64,000 bases of DNA from Halodesulfovibrio marinisediminis DSM 17456 (GCF_900129975.1 NZ_FSRG01000008.1:108427-172426), one strand, 5' to 3'. Positions 54,437 to 63,734 are shown, counted from the first letter of the stretch. The notes: a model not told the origin generated them from the sequence alone. Made by a program: numbers and translations.

Positions 54437-56045
54437 CTTTATGCCCTCCGGTATCTTTAAGCCAAGACTTCAAGATGCCTACAGCCTGTTCCATGTTCTG
54501 TTCGGAAATCTGTAATGCATGCGCCTTAATGTCTTCAATCTTCTTCAGTGCATCCAATGCATCAAGCTCTTCTTCGCCTTCAATAAGCGCTATGCGCTCT
54601 TCACCCAATGGAAGACCTTCAAGTCCTTCCATAACCTCACCTGCTTCAACCTTAGGTCGAATGAGAGCAAGAATAACCGGGCGAACGATGAGCAGAAGGA
54701 AGAGAAATACGAGTACTGCGTTCAGAATCGGCTTACCCATGCGCAGTGCATAGTCCCCGATTACTTCAGCAAGACTGCGTTCGCGTTCTACATCCAGTTC
54801 GCCAAAAGCGATACAGGAAACTTCAATGGCGTCACCGCGGGAAGATTCAAACCCTACTGCATTTGAAACAAGCTCTTGAATACGCGTCATTTCTTCTTCT
54901 GAACGCGGAGTAAAGACCATTTCGCCTGTATCAGGGCTGGCTGCGTACATGCCATCAACAACTACTGCAATGCTCAAGCGGTCCACCTGCCCTACAGGGG
55001 TCACGATGTTCTGCTCTTCTTTGTTAATTTCATAGTTGATGGTTGATGTTTCGCGAGTTGCATCCTGCTGGCTGATGCTGCCGCCGATGCCGTCACCTCG
55101 GAAGTTAGCATCAGGGGTGCCTGCTTCAAGGTTAGCGCTGCCGCGGGTTGTTTCCTCGCTTTTCTGTTCTGAACGAACAACAGAACTTGATGGGTCGTAC
55201 AGTTCCTTACGGATTGTACGCTGGCTGAAATCAAGGTCAGCGTTAACTTTCGCAATAACCTTGCCTGCGCCGATGATAGGATACAAAAGTTCCTGAATGC
55301 GCATTTCCAGATTTCTCTGGATGGTCTGCTTGTGATCAAACTGGGTTGCAGTCATGCCTTCAACGGAATTTTCGTCTTCAGGATGGTACAGCACAGTACC
55401 TTTAGTATCCGCAATGGACACACGACCTTTATCCAGACCTTCAACAGACATGGTAATAAGGTTGACGATTGCCATTACGTCTTTGTCTGTCATTTTTTTA
55501 CCTTCTGCGATGGTCAAAACAACAGATGCAGACGGTGGCATCTCTTCTTCAATAAACAGACTTTTCTGAGGGATCACCAGATGTACACGTGAGGATTCAA
55601 CCGCAGGGAATTCTGTAATAGTACGGCTTAATTCACCCTGAAGAGCACGCTGGTAATTAATTTTCTGTACAAATTCTGTTTGTCCGACTTTTACATCGTC
55701 AAAGACTTCGAAGCCAATGCCCTGCCCAGTTAAACCACCTTCACCGGCAATCTTGATACGCATGTCGTATACTTTATCTGCTGGAACAAGGATGCTGGAA
55801 CCATTGTTCTCCAAGCTATAGGAAACTTTTTCAGCCTGAAGGACTTTAACAATTCTATTTGCATCCTCAAGAGCAAGGTTAGAATACAACAACTGCATGT
55901 CCGGCTTATTCAGCCAAAACAACAGCGCAAAGAATACGCCGAGCACAGTAAGTGCAAGACCGCCGATAAAGACCCTTTGCGAGAGGGTAATACTCGACCA
56001 GAAATTTTTAGTGCGATCGACAGCATCGTTTAACATGGGGGACAT
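54420..56045 (-). CDS. fliF: Flagellar MS-ring protein FliF
   Basis: 541 residues. Builds the membrane ring. Membrane helix at about 25-47 (VFIGGLALTVLGVFFALLFWL), ring-building motifs MQLLYSNLALEDANRIVKVLQAEKVSYSLENNGSSILVPADKVYDMRI and YQRALQGELSRTITEFPAVESSRVHLVIP. A second helix is at about 455-477 (ILNAVLVFLFLLLIVRPVILA). The end binds FliG. Upstream fliE and downstream fliG fit the standard order. Confidence 0.97.
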   Translation of the reverse strand: MSPMLNDAVDRTKNFWSSITLSQRVFIGGLALTVLGVFFALLFWLNKPDMQLLYSNLALEDANRIVKVLQAEKVSYSLENNGSSILVPADKVYDMRIKIAGEGGLTGQGIGFEVFDDVKVGQTEFVQKINYQRALQGELSRTITEFPAVESSRVHLVIPQKSLFIEEEMPPSASVVLTIAEGKKMTDKDVMAIVNLITMSVEGLDKGRVSIADTKGTVLYHPEDENSVEGMTATQFDHKQTIQRNLEMRIQELLYPIIGAGKVIAKVNADLDFSQRTIRKELYDPSSSVVRSEQKSEETTRGSANLEAGTPDANFRGDGIGGSISQQDATRETSTINYEINKEEQNIVTPVGQVDRLSIAVVVDGMYAASPDTGEMVFTPRSEEEMTRIQELVSNAVGFESSRGDAIEVSCIAFGELDVERERSLAEVIGDYALRMGKPILNAVLVFLFLLLIVRPVILALIRPKVEAGEVMEGLEGLPLGEERIALIEGEEELDALDALKKIEDIKAHALQISEQNMEQAVGILKSWLKDTGGHKVGHSA

Positions 56046-56094
56046 TATTTACTCCGAAAAAATACAGTTAATAAATGGCGATATAACAGTAGGA

Positions 56095-56421
56095 CTAGAA
56101 CTGCATTTTGCTGATTTCGTTGTATGCATTAAGAACCTTATTACGTACGGCTGATGTAAGGTTCATTGCAACACTTGCTTTCTGCAACGTAATCATAAGC
56201 TCGTGAACATTCTGCTGCTCACCTGAAGCGAAAGATTCAATCATGCCAGATTTTTCTTGCTGCATGTCGTTTACTTTCTTCACAGATGCTTCAACAGTTT
56301 CCATAAAAGATGTGGTTGTTTTTTCTTCAGATGCAGTGGACTGCTGCACCTTTTTATTTCCAGACGCAAAGCTGCTTAACGCTTCTGAATACGCCTTCAT
56401 TCCTACACTTTGAATAGACAT
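56095..56421 (-). CDS. fliE: Flagellar hook-basal body complex protein FliE
   Basis: 108 residues. FliE links the MS ring to the rod. SFMETVEASVKKVNDMQQEKSGMIESFASGEQQNVHELMITLQKASVAMNLTSAVRNKVLNAYNEISKMQF is the family core. The position between flgC and fliF confirms it. Confidence 0.95.
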   Translation of the reverse strand: MSIQSVGMKAYSEALSSFASGNKKVQQSTASEEKTTTSFMETVEASVKKVNDMQQEKSGMIESFASGEQQNVHELMITLQKASVAMNLTSAVRNKVLNAYNEISKMQF

Positions 56422-56445
56422 GACCTACTCCCCAAATTTATCCGC

Positions 56446-56886
56446 TTAGCCGCGGCCAAGATCCAATGCTTTGTTGTACATGGTTTTTACAGCATCCATT
56501 GAAGTGATATTTGCCTCATAGCTGCGCTGTACAGTCATAAGGTTCGCCATCTCTTCCACCACGTTGATGTCCGGATAAAATACATATCCTTCTTCATTTG
56601 CATCTGGATGACCAGGTTCATACACCTGCTTAAGTGGGCGCTTATCCTGCGCAACATGCTTCACACGTACACCGCGTAAATCCCTGTCCATTGCAGACTG
56701 CATCTGCTTACTGAATGGATGGTCTACCTCAGTTGCCTCAAGAATTACGGTCTTACGACGATACGGACCGCCTTCCGGTGTACGAGTAGTCTTAGCGTTA
56801 GCAAGGTTCATAGAGATAATGTTCATGCTTGTACGCTCAGTACTGAGCGCAGAAGCTCCGATATCGAGTGCTGTCATGAAATCCAT
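56446..56886 (-). CDS. flgC: Flagellar proximal rod protein FlgC
   Basis: 146 residues starting MDFMTALDIGASALSTERTSMNIISMNLANAKTTRTPEGGPYRRK, the FlgC signature. It ends NVVEEMANLMTVQRSYEANITSMDAVKTMYNKALDLG. Overlaps flgB by one base. Confidence 0.97.
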   Translation of the reverse strand: MDFMTALDIGASALSTERTSMNIISMNLANAKTTRTPEGGPYRRKTVILEATEVDHPFSKQMQSAMDRDLRGVRVKHVAQDKRPLKQVYEPGHPDANEEGYVFYPDINVVEEMANLMTVQRSYEANITSMDAVKTMYNKALDLGRG

Positions 56887-57296
56887 TATTTAGCTCCGCT
56901 TGAAATAACGCTTTTTAAGCCTTCAAAGTTACTTTTGACCACTGTAGCCAGTGTGTTGTAGCGCATGGTATTTTTAGCCATTACAGCCATTTCCTTATCC
57001 ATATCCACACGGTCTTCACCATGAACAATACGCATCGGCATTTTCTTTTCCCATTCAGGGCCGAAGTTTTTCGGATCGAATGTAGCAGGAACATGTTTGC
57101 CGGACGTACGTGTCATTTTTCCACGACCGTCAATGTTCAGCGCTTTTTGAAGATCTTCTTCAAACTTAACTCTACGGGCGAGATACCCGTGAGTTTTAAT
57201 GTTAGCCATGTTACTCATGACAACATTCTGACGCTGCAGCTGCATGTCCATAACCTTTGCACTGAGCAACATAGGGGTTTCAAATAACCCTTTCAT
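56886..57296 (-). CDS. flgB: Flagellar proximal rod protein FlgB
   Basis: 136 residues. Starts MKGLFETPMLLSAKVMDMQLQRQNVVMSNMANIKTHGYLARRVKFEEDL, typical of FlgB. First gene of the MS-ring/export operon, right after a sigma-54-type promoter. The stop overlaps flgC by one base. Confidence 0.96.
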   Translation of the reverse strand: MKGLFETPMLLSAKVMDMQLQRQNVVMSNMANIKTHGYLARRVKFEEDLQKALNIDGRGKMTRTSGKHVPATFDPKNFGPEWEKKMPMRIVHGEDRVDMDKEMAVMAKNTMRYNTLATVVKSNFEGLKSVISSGAK

Positions 57297-57366
57297 GCAG
57301 GTACCCTCCTTTTACTTAATCTTCCCGTCTTACCCCTTTTTGAGAAGGCAACGGTACTGAATACAA

Positions 57367-57382
57367 AGCAAAAGGCGTTCCA
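57367..57382 (-). promoter_or_regulatory. Sigma-54-type promoter for flgB-fliI
   Basis: Minus-strand TGGAACGCCTTTTGCT matches TGGCACnNNNNTTGCW with one mismatch. The implied start lies about 60 bases before flgB. Confidence 0.7.
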
Positions 57383-57452
57383 CACTTACAACGACTTATT
57401 TTTATTATACTTTTTATTGAAAGACTGGCTTTTATCGAGAAAAAAAGAAACT

Positions 57453-57474
57453 GAGTGACAGAGATTTGTCACTC
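57453..57474. promoter_or_regulatory. Perfect palindrome between the two sigma-54 promoters, likely enhancer
   Basis: Arms GAGTGACA and TGTCACTC with a 6-base centre. It lies 27 bases upstream of the plus -24 box and 71 bases upstream of the minus one. Typical for binding of a FleQ/FlrC-like activator, but not proven. Confidence 0.55.
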
Positions 57475-57500
57475 GTAAGAAATGGGGGACATATTTTTTT

Positions 57501-57516
57501 TGGCACAGTAGTTGCT
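57501..57516 (+). promoter_or_regulatory. Sigma-54-type promoter for the TPR protein
   Basis: TGGCACAGTAGTTGCT matches the -24/-12 consensus completely. Implied start about 85 bases before the ATG at 57614. Confidence 0.8.
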
Positions 57517-57613
57517 GAATATTCTGCAGAAACACAAAAGCAGAACTATTTTTCCTACACGCCTAATCGCATAAATTTGTGGGGATGTAGCTAAACTCAA
57601 TAAGGATACCCGT

Positions 57614-58168
57614 ATGAGCGACTACCAGACATTAAAAGTACTTGGCGAATACCATCTCGCGTTAGGCGATACCAAAAAAGCAATTGAATGCTTTGAAGGC
57701 GCTATGGAGCTTAACAACGAATCTTCTGAGCCGCTTCTCGGCCTCGCAGCAGTAAGCATCTTCGAAGGAGACTACGAATCCGCACTTACTCTGTATAAAC
57801 AGGCTGCTTCCATTGAACCTAGCTCCCGTGCGCATGCCGGTATCGGCCTTGTTCTTGCGGAACAGGGTAACCACGATGAGAGTTTTACCCATTTCCTTAC
57901 TGCTCTTTCCATTAACCCAGTTGACAAAGTTGCACTTAACTGCCTTCTCCAGCAGGGATACAGCACTGAGCGCGTTGAGGAAATCCTTCCTGCTTTTGCA
58001 CGTGCCCTTGAAGAAGACAGCACCGATACTGCTGTTCGCTTCTCCTACGCAACCTGTCTCTTCTCTACAGACCGTAAAGAAGAATCTATTGCTGAATTCA
58101 ACGAAATTTTACGCCTCGACCCAGAGCATGAGGCAACCAAAGAAGTATTATCGCACATCGCTGCATAA
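57614..58168 (+). CDS. TPR-repeat protein (sigma-54 regulated, near flagellar genes)
   Basis: 184 residues with about five tetratricopeptide repeats: YHLALGDTKKAIECFEGAMELNNESSEPLLGLAAVSIFEGDYESALTLYKQAASIEP and LAEQGNHDESFTHFLTALSINP. No signal peptide. Such TPR proteins scaffold protein complexes; partner unknown. A perfect sigma-54-type promoter in a divergent pair with the flgB operon suggests a flagellar or motility role. Ends in a strong terminator. Confidence 0.85.
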   Translation: MSDYQTLKVLGEYHLALGDTKKAIECFEGAMELNNESSEPLLGLAAVSIFEGDYESALTLYKQAASIEPSSRAHAGIGLVLAEQGNHDESFTHFLTALSINPVDKVALNCLLQQGYSTERVEEILPAFARALEEDSTDTAVRFSYATCLFSTDRKEESIAEFNEILRLDPEHEATKEVLSHIAA

Positions 58169-58188
58169 TATTCCCTCCACAAAAGTAT

Positions 58189-58236
58189 AAGGCACCCTGT
58201 TCTGATCCGTACGTCAGAACAGGGTGCCTTATTTTT
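58189..58236 (+). terminator. Terminator after the TPR gene
   Basis: AAGGCACCCTGTTCTGA/TCAGAACAGGGTGCCTT, 17 perfect pairs, followed by ATTTTTT. Confidence 0.95.
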
Positions 58237-58393
58237 TAATCAGTTCCTTAATTATACTTTTTTATGTAACTAGGTTAATGAATAGTACACATCAAACTTG
58301 TTCTTTTTATTCAGCGTACTAGCGTCATTGTTAATCTACTAAGTCTATTCGACGGGATTCATCCTGCGCAATCTAAATAAAAGGGAGTTAGAT

Positions 58394-60181
58394 ATGGCAG
58401 GAGCTACGGTTCCAACAAGTACAGAGCCAGAGAAGACAGAACGCACACGGCAAACTAAGTCTATTTTCTCTGCAAACGACTCTGCACGCGACATGGTGCT
58501 TTACTCACCTCTATGGGAATTTTGGTACTCCGCCGATGGAACACTTGAAGTGGTCTCCAACGCTTGCGAAACATGCTGCGGGTACGAAGCAAAGCACTTT
58601 TACCGTAACTCAAGGTTCATGGAAGCCATCCTCATCGAAGAACATCTTCCGCTATGGTACGGGCTATGGCGCAAGTTGGATGAGGGGGAAAATTATGCAA
58701 CGGCAGAATTTCAAATTCGACTTCCAGACAGCAAAAAACGCTGGATGAAGTTTGAAGCCAGCCGTGCCCTTGATTCCGACGGATGCTATTGCGGCATCCG
58801 TGCATTCTGTCACGACATCACATCACATCGCAGCGTAGTACAGCAGCTCATGCACTTTACTTGGCATGACAGCCTTACCAAACTACCCAACCGAAGCAAG
58901 TGTATTGAAAAAATCAAAAAAGCAATTTCCCGTGCTCAAGCTACAGGGCATTGGAATTTTTCCATCGTCTATATCGACATTGATCGCTTCAAAAACATTA
59001 ATGACTCCCTCGGACATGAAGCAGGTGATGCGATTCTATGCAAACTTGCTGACCGCCTCCGCGATGCCACCTACGGATTTGAAACTGTCTTCCGTATTGG
59101 TGGTGACGAATTTGTGTTAATATATGAAGACACTTCCGACCATCAATCAGTGCACCGCTCAATAGAAGCTCTTATTCAAGGTATTAAGCGTCCAATTGCC
59201 TGGAACAATAAGCAGATTCATATGTCTGCCAGTTTTGGCATTATGCATGGCGAGATGGAAGTAGACACTCCAGAACGCTACCTGCAAAACGCTCACGTAG
59301 CACTGAATCACGGACGTTCCAACGGAACAGACGGCGTCACCGTTTATGATGCACAGATATTCTCTAATGCGCTCAAACTCATCAGCATGGAGCTGGACCT
59401 TCATAATGCACTAATTAATCAAGAATTTTTCTTAGTGTACCAACCTGTTGTTGATACGATCACACGTGCCGTGACTGGCTTTGAGGCGCTTATCCGCTGG
59501 AAAAACAGTCAGGGAAAAATCATCTCTCCGACAAAATTTATTCCGCTGGCAGAAGAAACAGGACTTATTCTACAACTTGGAGAATGGGTACTACTTGAAG
59601 CCTGCTCTACCCTTGCTGAATGGCGAAGGACAAATCCGCTATTCAAAAATTTGAAGGTGAACGTCAACCTTTCCGCACGTCAGCTTTCCGACTTGGAATT
59701 AACGGATATCGTCTCCCGTATCCTTACAAAAACCAATCTGCCACCAGAGTGCCTGCGTCTGGAAGTAACAGAGACCATGCTCATGGAAAATCCTGACTAT
59801 GCAGATATTACCCTCCGCCGTCTGAGAGCGCTGGGAGTCGGGCTATGCATCGATGACTTTGGTACAGGATATTCCTCCCTTATGTATCTGCAACAATTTC
59901 CTATCAGTAATTTAAAAATCGACAGAAGCTTTGTTAATGACATGGAAAAAAATCCTGCAAACTACGAAATCGTCAAAGCAGTTGTCGCATTAGCGCACGC
60001 CTTAGGGTTGACCGTTGTTGCAGAAGGAGTGGAAGAAGAGGAGCAACGTATTATGCTGCTTGAAGCTGGATGTGACTTTTCGCAGGGATACTTGTTCTCA
60101 CGCCCGATTCCTCCGCAAGAAATTCCAAACATTGTAAGCATAATGCAAGCCCCACAAAAATGTCTGCCACAAGCTGGATAG
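58394..60181 (+). CDS. PAS-GGDEF-EAL cyclic-di-GMP protein
   Basis: 595 residues, soluble. A PAS domain (about 38-145, LWEFWYSADGTLEVVSNACETCCGYEA) senses an unknown signal. GGDEF is intact at residues 236-240 (RIGGDEFVLIYE), so diguanylate cyclase activity is possible. The EAL half carries FEALIRW, LEVTETMLM, CIDDFGTGYSSLMYL, LKIDRSFV and VVAEGVEEEEQ, the residues for c-di-GMP hydrolysis. So both synthesis and degradation are conceivable. It follows the TPR gene and terminator but has its own leader. It may control motility. Confidence 0.93.
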   Translation: MAGATVPTSTEPEKTERTRQTKSIFSANDSARDMVLYSPLWEFWYSADGTLEVVSNACETCCGYEAKHFYRNSRFMEAILIEEHLPLWYGLWRKLDEGENYATAEFQIRLPDSKKRWMKFEASRALDSDGCYCGIRAFCHDITSHRSVVQQLMHFTWHDSLTKLPNRSKCIEKIKKAISRAQATGHWNFSIVYIDIDRFKNINDSLGHEAGDAILCKLADRLRDATYGFETVFRIGGDEFVLIYEDTSDHQSVHRSIEALIQGIKRPIAWNNKQIHMSASFGIMHGEMEVDTPERYLQNAHVALNHGRSNGTDGVTVYDAQIFSNALKLISMELDLHNALINQEFFLVYQPVVDTITRAVTGFEALIRWKNSQGKIISPTKFIPLAEETGLILQLGEWVLLEACSTLAEWRRTNPLFKNLKVNVNLSARQLSDLELTDIVSRILTKTNLPPECLRLEVTETMLMENPDYADITLRRLRALGVGLCIDDFGTGYSSLMYLQQFPISNLKIDRSFVNDMEKNPANYEIVKAVVALAHALGLTVVAEGVEEEEQRIMLLEAGCDFSQGYLFSRPIPPQEIPNIVSIMQAPQKCLPQAG

Positions 60182-60252
60182 CTCTACCTGTCACCAACAT
60201 GTAACGCGAAAAGAATTCGACAGAGTGCGGGGTCCAATAGTATCCTGTTAGA

Positions 60253-60963
60253 ATGTCAAAATCCCGCTCTACTAAAGAATCATTTTTCACCGGTGCCGGT
60301 ACTATTATCCCCGTCATGCCAGGAATTGTTCCTTTCGGCATGCTGACAGGTGTAGTAACCATTGCCACCGGAATTTCTCCGCTCAAAGCCATTTTCATGA
60401 CATTCTTCATGTTCGCCGGAGCGGCTCAGGTTTCTGTTGCGCAGCTAATGTCAGAACACAGTTCTGCTATCATCATTGTTGCTACAGCCATCATGATCAA
60501 TCTGCGCTTTGTCATGTACAGCGCATCAATCACGCCATACCTTGGTCCATTACGTCCATGGCAACGCCTATATCTGTCCTATACATTATCTGATCAGGCC
60601 TATGCTGTTTCTATTGTGGAATTCACTAAGAAAGACAGCCCGTATCAAAAACTCCCGTTTTTCTTCGGTGCATGTACCTCGCTCTATGTCACATGGATGG
60701 TGTCGACCATCAGCGGTATCTTTTTCGGTGCGCTAATTCCCCCAGAATGGTCCTTTGACTTCGCAGTACCGCTCACCTTTCTTGCCCTGCTCGCCCCGAA
60801 CATTACGGATAGACCATCCGCATTAGCCGCAGCAGTCGCCGCCACTGTGGCTATTCTCTCCGTTTCATTGCCATATAATATGGGACTGATGTCTGGCGCA
60901 TTCGCAGGCATTTTTACAGGATATTTTGTTAGCAAACGGAAGCGAGTCTGCCATGAGCAATAG
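60253..60963 (+). CDS. azlC: AzlC-family branched-chain amino acid permease subunit
   Basis: 236 residues with about seven helices. GIVPFGMLTGVVTIATGISPLKAIFMTFFMFAGAAQVSVAQLM is the AzlC signature. AzlC with AzlD forms an exporter for branched-chain amino acids or their analogues. The stop overlaps the azlD start by 11 bases. Confidence 0.92.
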   Translation: MSKSRSTKESFFTGAGTIIPVMPGIVPFGMLTGVVTIATGISPLKAIFMTFFMFAGAAQVSVAQLMSEHSSAIIIVATAIMINLRFVMYSASITPYLGPLRPWQRLYLSYTLSDQAYAVSIVEFTKKDSPYQKLPFFFGACTSLYVTWMVSTISGIFFGALIPPEWSFDFAVPLTFLALLAPNITDRPSALAAAVAATVAILSVSLPYNMGLMSGAFAGIFTGYFVSKRKRVCHEQ

Positions 60964-61276
60964 TACCTTCTGGATTGTTATCTCCGTCATCGGCATCGCA
61001 ACCATCCTCCAGCGCGGCTCATTTATCCTTACAGCAGAACGATTCAAGCTGAGTGACAAATTCTCAGAGATTCTTAGATTTATTCCGGCCTCTGTTCTTG
61101 CTGCATTGATAGCCCCAGCAATTTTTTATCACGAAGGTATGGTTGCCTCACTACACGGAAAAGAGCGCCTGTCAGCCAGCATTTTCGCCCTACTGGTTGC
61201 CTACAAATCAAGAAATATTTTCTTCACTATCCTTACCGGAATGGGAACACTGTACCTGCTACAATATTTTTTATAG
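60953..61276 (+). CDS. azlD: AzlD-family small membrane partner
   Basis: 107 residues from the internal ATG at 60953; four helices, with ATILQRGSFIL, EILRFIPASVLAALIAPAIFY and AYKSRNIFFTILTGMGTLYLL. Overlaps azlC, fitting coupled synthesis of the pair. A bidirectional terminator follows. Confidence 0.9.
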   Translation: MSNSTFWIVISVIGIATILQRGSFILTAERFKLSDKFSEILRFIPASVLAALIAPAIFYHEGMVASLHGKERLSASIFALLVAYKSRNIFFTILTGMGTLYLLQYFL

Positions 61277-61281
61277 GTAAT

Positions 61282-61318
61282 AAAAAAGCTTCTGATGAAA
61301 TACTCATCAGAAGCTTTA
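61282..61318 (+). terminator. Terminator between azlD and the convergent gene
   Basis: AAAGCTTCTGATGA/TCATCAGAAGCTTT with a five-base loop; A-run and T-run on the two sides. Confidence 0.88.
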
Positions 61319-61321
61319 TTG

Positions 61322-62140
61322 TTATCGACAGTGATGCAAGGCATCCGCTGCAATGCGCATATGTTCTTTTTCAGACTGACACAATGAAAGGAAATGTTTT
61401 TCCATTTCAGTGTCTTTATAGAGGTGAGCCATATTGCGATATAGATCGTATGCAGAAAATTCGATTGTAATCGCCATTTCAATTACGTTCTGACACTCTG
61501 TACCTTCCTGCATAAGTTTAGCAGCAAGCTCATCAAAGTTAAGCCCACCTTCAAGGATATCGCCTGGGAGTCCCTCATAAACAATTTCAAAAGATGGCGG
61601 ATTGTCTTGAAGCTTTTCCCAGAACTTATAAATCATATGGGCGTGAGCTTCTTCCGCCTTAACAAGCTTCTCCATCACCGGAGTAAAAGGAGCATTCGGA
61701 AATTTTTCCAATACAAGCTCATAAAACTTATGGGCACCTTTCTCAAGATTCATGGCCTGATACAATAAGTCCGCGTCAGAGCCTTCCATATCAAATACTT
61801 TCAAATTAGGCATATCTTCAATGTAATGCCCATCCCATTCGAGGTAGCCGCCAAGCATATTGTATACCTTCCCTTTAAAATCAGGATGAGTCCCGATAAA
61901 AACAGAAGCTGCTACAGAGCGCCTACCGGAAAGACAGTACACGATCGTATCTTTTGTAGAAGAAAGCTCAGAAATTCGCTCTTCAATTTCATCGACTGGC
62001 AACAAAATCGCTCCGGCCAAGTGATCTTCTTCATATTCATCGAGAAAACGAACATCCACGAGTTGATATTCATTTTCTCTTGTTTTTGCCATAAACTCCC
62101 TTACTTCAGCGACAGTAAGGTCTTGGTATTCTTTTTTCAT
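61322..62140 (-). CDS. Rhodanese domain + ferritin-like (rubrerythrin-type) di-iron domain protein
   Basis: 272 residues. The rhodanese part (1-115) has the loop VYCLSGRRSVAAS with catalytic Cys69. The ferritin-like part (130-265) holds iron-binding Glu and His pairs: MNLEKGAHKFYELVLEK, AEEAHAHMIYKF, EFSAYDLYRNMAHLY and SEKEHMRIAADALHH. It combines persulfide or sulfur transfer with a peroxide- or oxygen-reactive di-iron site. It lies divergent from a flavodiiron oxygen reductase across a shared promoter region, so a role in oxygen or sulfide defence is likely. A typical feature of sulfate reducers. Confidence 0.88.
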   Translation of the reverse strand: MKKEYQDLTVAEVREFMAKTRENEYQLVDVRFLDEYEEDHLAGAILLPVDEIEERISELSSTKDTIVYCLSGRRSVAASVFIGTHPDFKGKVYNMLGGYLEWDGHYIEDMPNLKVFDMEGSDADLLYQAMNLEKGAHKFYELVLEKFPNAPFTPVMEKLVKAEEAHAHMIYKFWEKLQDNPPSFEIVYEGLPGDILEGGLNFDELAAKLMQEGTECQNVIEMAITIEFSAYDLYRNMAHLYKDTEMEKHFLSLCQSEKEHMRIAADALHHCR

Positions 62141-62408
62141 CTACAATCCTTTTTCCACCACTAGTAAAAATACCTTAATTAAACACTCTGAAATCAAAAT
62201 TCATTTTAGTCACATGAGAATCAAATATCATCAATTACTGAAAAATAACCAATAATCAGAACGAAATAAGTTTCATCTTGCAAAGAAAGTCACAACACGA
62301 TAGTGACAAAAATATAGTAGTTAATAATAATAGTAACTAAATACACTGATATTTTTTTATTAGAATTTTTAGTATCTCATTTCAAGAGAAATAGATAAGG
62401 GGCAAAAG
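62141..62408. promoter_or_regulatory. Divergent promoter region with inverted repeat GTCAC/GTGAC
   Basis: About 270 AT-rich bases between two defence genes. At 62289-62307 GTCAC and GTGAC are separated by nine bases. It may be the binding site of a redox or NO regulator (CRP/FNR- or NorR-like), which is inference only. Nothing else is clear. Confidence 0.4.
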
Positions 62409-63611
62409 ATGAATGATATCAAACTTGCAAAAGGCATTTACTGGGTCGGCGCTGTTGACCATGATATCCCACCTTCTAGCGGGTATGCAGGCACAAGTTA
62501 CAACGCATACTTGATCGTTGATGAAAAAGTGACTCTAGTTGATGGAGTCAAATACTCTCACCGCGACCAGTTCTGGAATCGTATTCGTAATATTATTGAT
62601 CCTGTAAAAATTGATTACATGATCGTCAACCACGTTGAGCCAGATCACTCCAGTAGCTTGCCTGAAATCATCAGCACCATTAAGCCTGAGAAAATCTTCT
62701 GTTCCGCTGCAGGAAAAGACGCCATTATTGCCCACTTCCATGATGAAAGCTGGCCTTTTGAAGTCGTTAAGAGCGGAGATGAAATATCTTTAGGTGCAAG
62801 AACAATTCATTTCATTATGACCCGCATGCTCCACTGGCCTGACTCAATGTTCTCTTACCTAAAAAAAGATGGCATTCTGTTCTCAAACGATGCCTTTGGT
62901 CAACATATAGCGTCAGACGAGCGTTTTGATGATGAGGTGGATATTGCAATTCCTCTTAAGGGAGCAAAATTCTTCTATGCAAATAACCTCAACCTTCTTT
63001 CCCCGCTTATTAAAAAGACATTGCGTGCACTGGAGGCAATGAACTTAGGCATTCGCATGATTGCGCCAGATCACGGCTACATTTGGCGCAGCCATCCAGA
63101 AAAAATTTTGGAAGCCTACGCTGAATGGAGTTGCCAGAAGCATTCCAAAGAAGTTTTAATTGTGTATGACACTAAATGGAAGTCTACAGAACTCATGGCT
63201 AACGCCATTGCCCAAGGCATTGAAGAAAAAAATGTGCCAGTTAAAATCTGTAGCCTTAAAACATGGCACCGTGGTGCAATCATGGAAGAATTCCTTACCG
63301 CAAGCACCATAGTTATGGGAAGCCCAACCATTAACAACGGAGTTATCCCAAGCATGGCAGCTTTCCTACACTATATCAAAGGCCTCAAGCCTAAGAATAA
63401 GCTCGGTGCCGGTTTCGGCTCTTACGGCTGGGGTGGCGAAGGCGTACGCCAAATCAATAGCACTCTTGATGATCTGAAAATAAAACGTGTAGATGACGGG
63501 TTACGTATCAAATTCGTACCAGACGAAGCACAACTTCAAGCATGCGTTGAGTACGGTCACAAGATTGCAGAAGCAACCTTAGCGTTCAATCCAGGCTGTG
63601 CGAAAGATTAA
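62409..63611 (+). CDS. Flavodiiron protein (rubredoxin:oxygen/NO oxidoreductase)
   Basis: 400 residues, typical of class A. Reduces oxygen to water, or NO to N2O, with electrons from rubredoxin. The beta-lactamase-like half (1-250) has the iron ligands HVEPDHSS and later DAFGQHIA and APDHGYIW. The flavodoxin half (about 255-400) starts VLIVYDTKWKSTELMANAIAQGI and holds GSPTINNGVIPSMAAFLHYI and GSYGWGGEGV. AAGGGG lies before the ATG. Divergent to the rhodanese/ferritin gene. No rubredoxin gene is in the window. Confidence 0.96.
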   Translation: MNDIKLAKGIYWVGAVDHDIPPSSGYAGTSYNAYLIVDEKVTLVDGVKYSHRDQFWNRIRNIIDPVKIDYMIVNHVEPDHSSSLPEIISTIKPEKIFCSAAGKDAIIAHFHDESWPFEVVKSGDEISLGARTIHFIMTRMLHWPDSMFSYLKKDGILFSNDAFGQHIASDERFDDEVDIAIPLKGAKFFYANNLNLLSPLIKKTLRALEAMNLGIRMIAPDHGYIWRSHPEKILEAYAEWSCQKHSKEVLIVYDTKWKSTELMANAIAQGIEEKNVPVKICSLKTWHRGAIMEEFLTASTIVMGSPTINNGVIPSMAAFLHYIKGLKPKNKLGAGFGSYGWGGEGVRQINSTLDDLKIKRVDDGLRIKFVPDEAQLQACVEYGHKIAEATLAFNPGCAKD

Positions 63612-63629
63612 TTCAACCAATCAAAAGAT

Positions 63630-63664
63630 AAGCCGGTTGCCTTATGACAACCGGCTTTTTTTTA
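63630..63664 (+). terminator. Terminator after the flavodiiron gene
   Basis: AGCCGGTTG/CAACCGGCT and an eight-T run. Confidence 0.93.
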
Positions 63665-63690
63665 TCTCTAACAAATAAAAAATCGAAACA

Positions 63691-63724
63691 AAAAAAGACC
63701 GCGTTTCGCTTGAAACGCGGTCTT
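63691..63724 (-). terminator. Terminator of the rRNA operon
   Basis: On the minus strand, AAGACCGCGTTTC/GAAACGCGGTCTT is followed by a TTTTTT run, just after 5S rRNA. Confidence 0.92.
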
Positions 63725-63734
63725 AGAAATAAAT

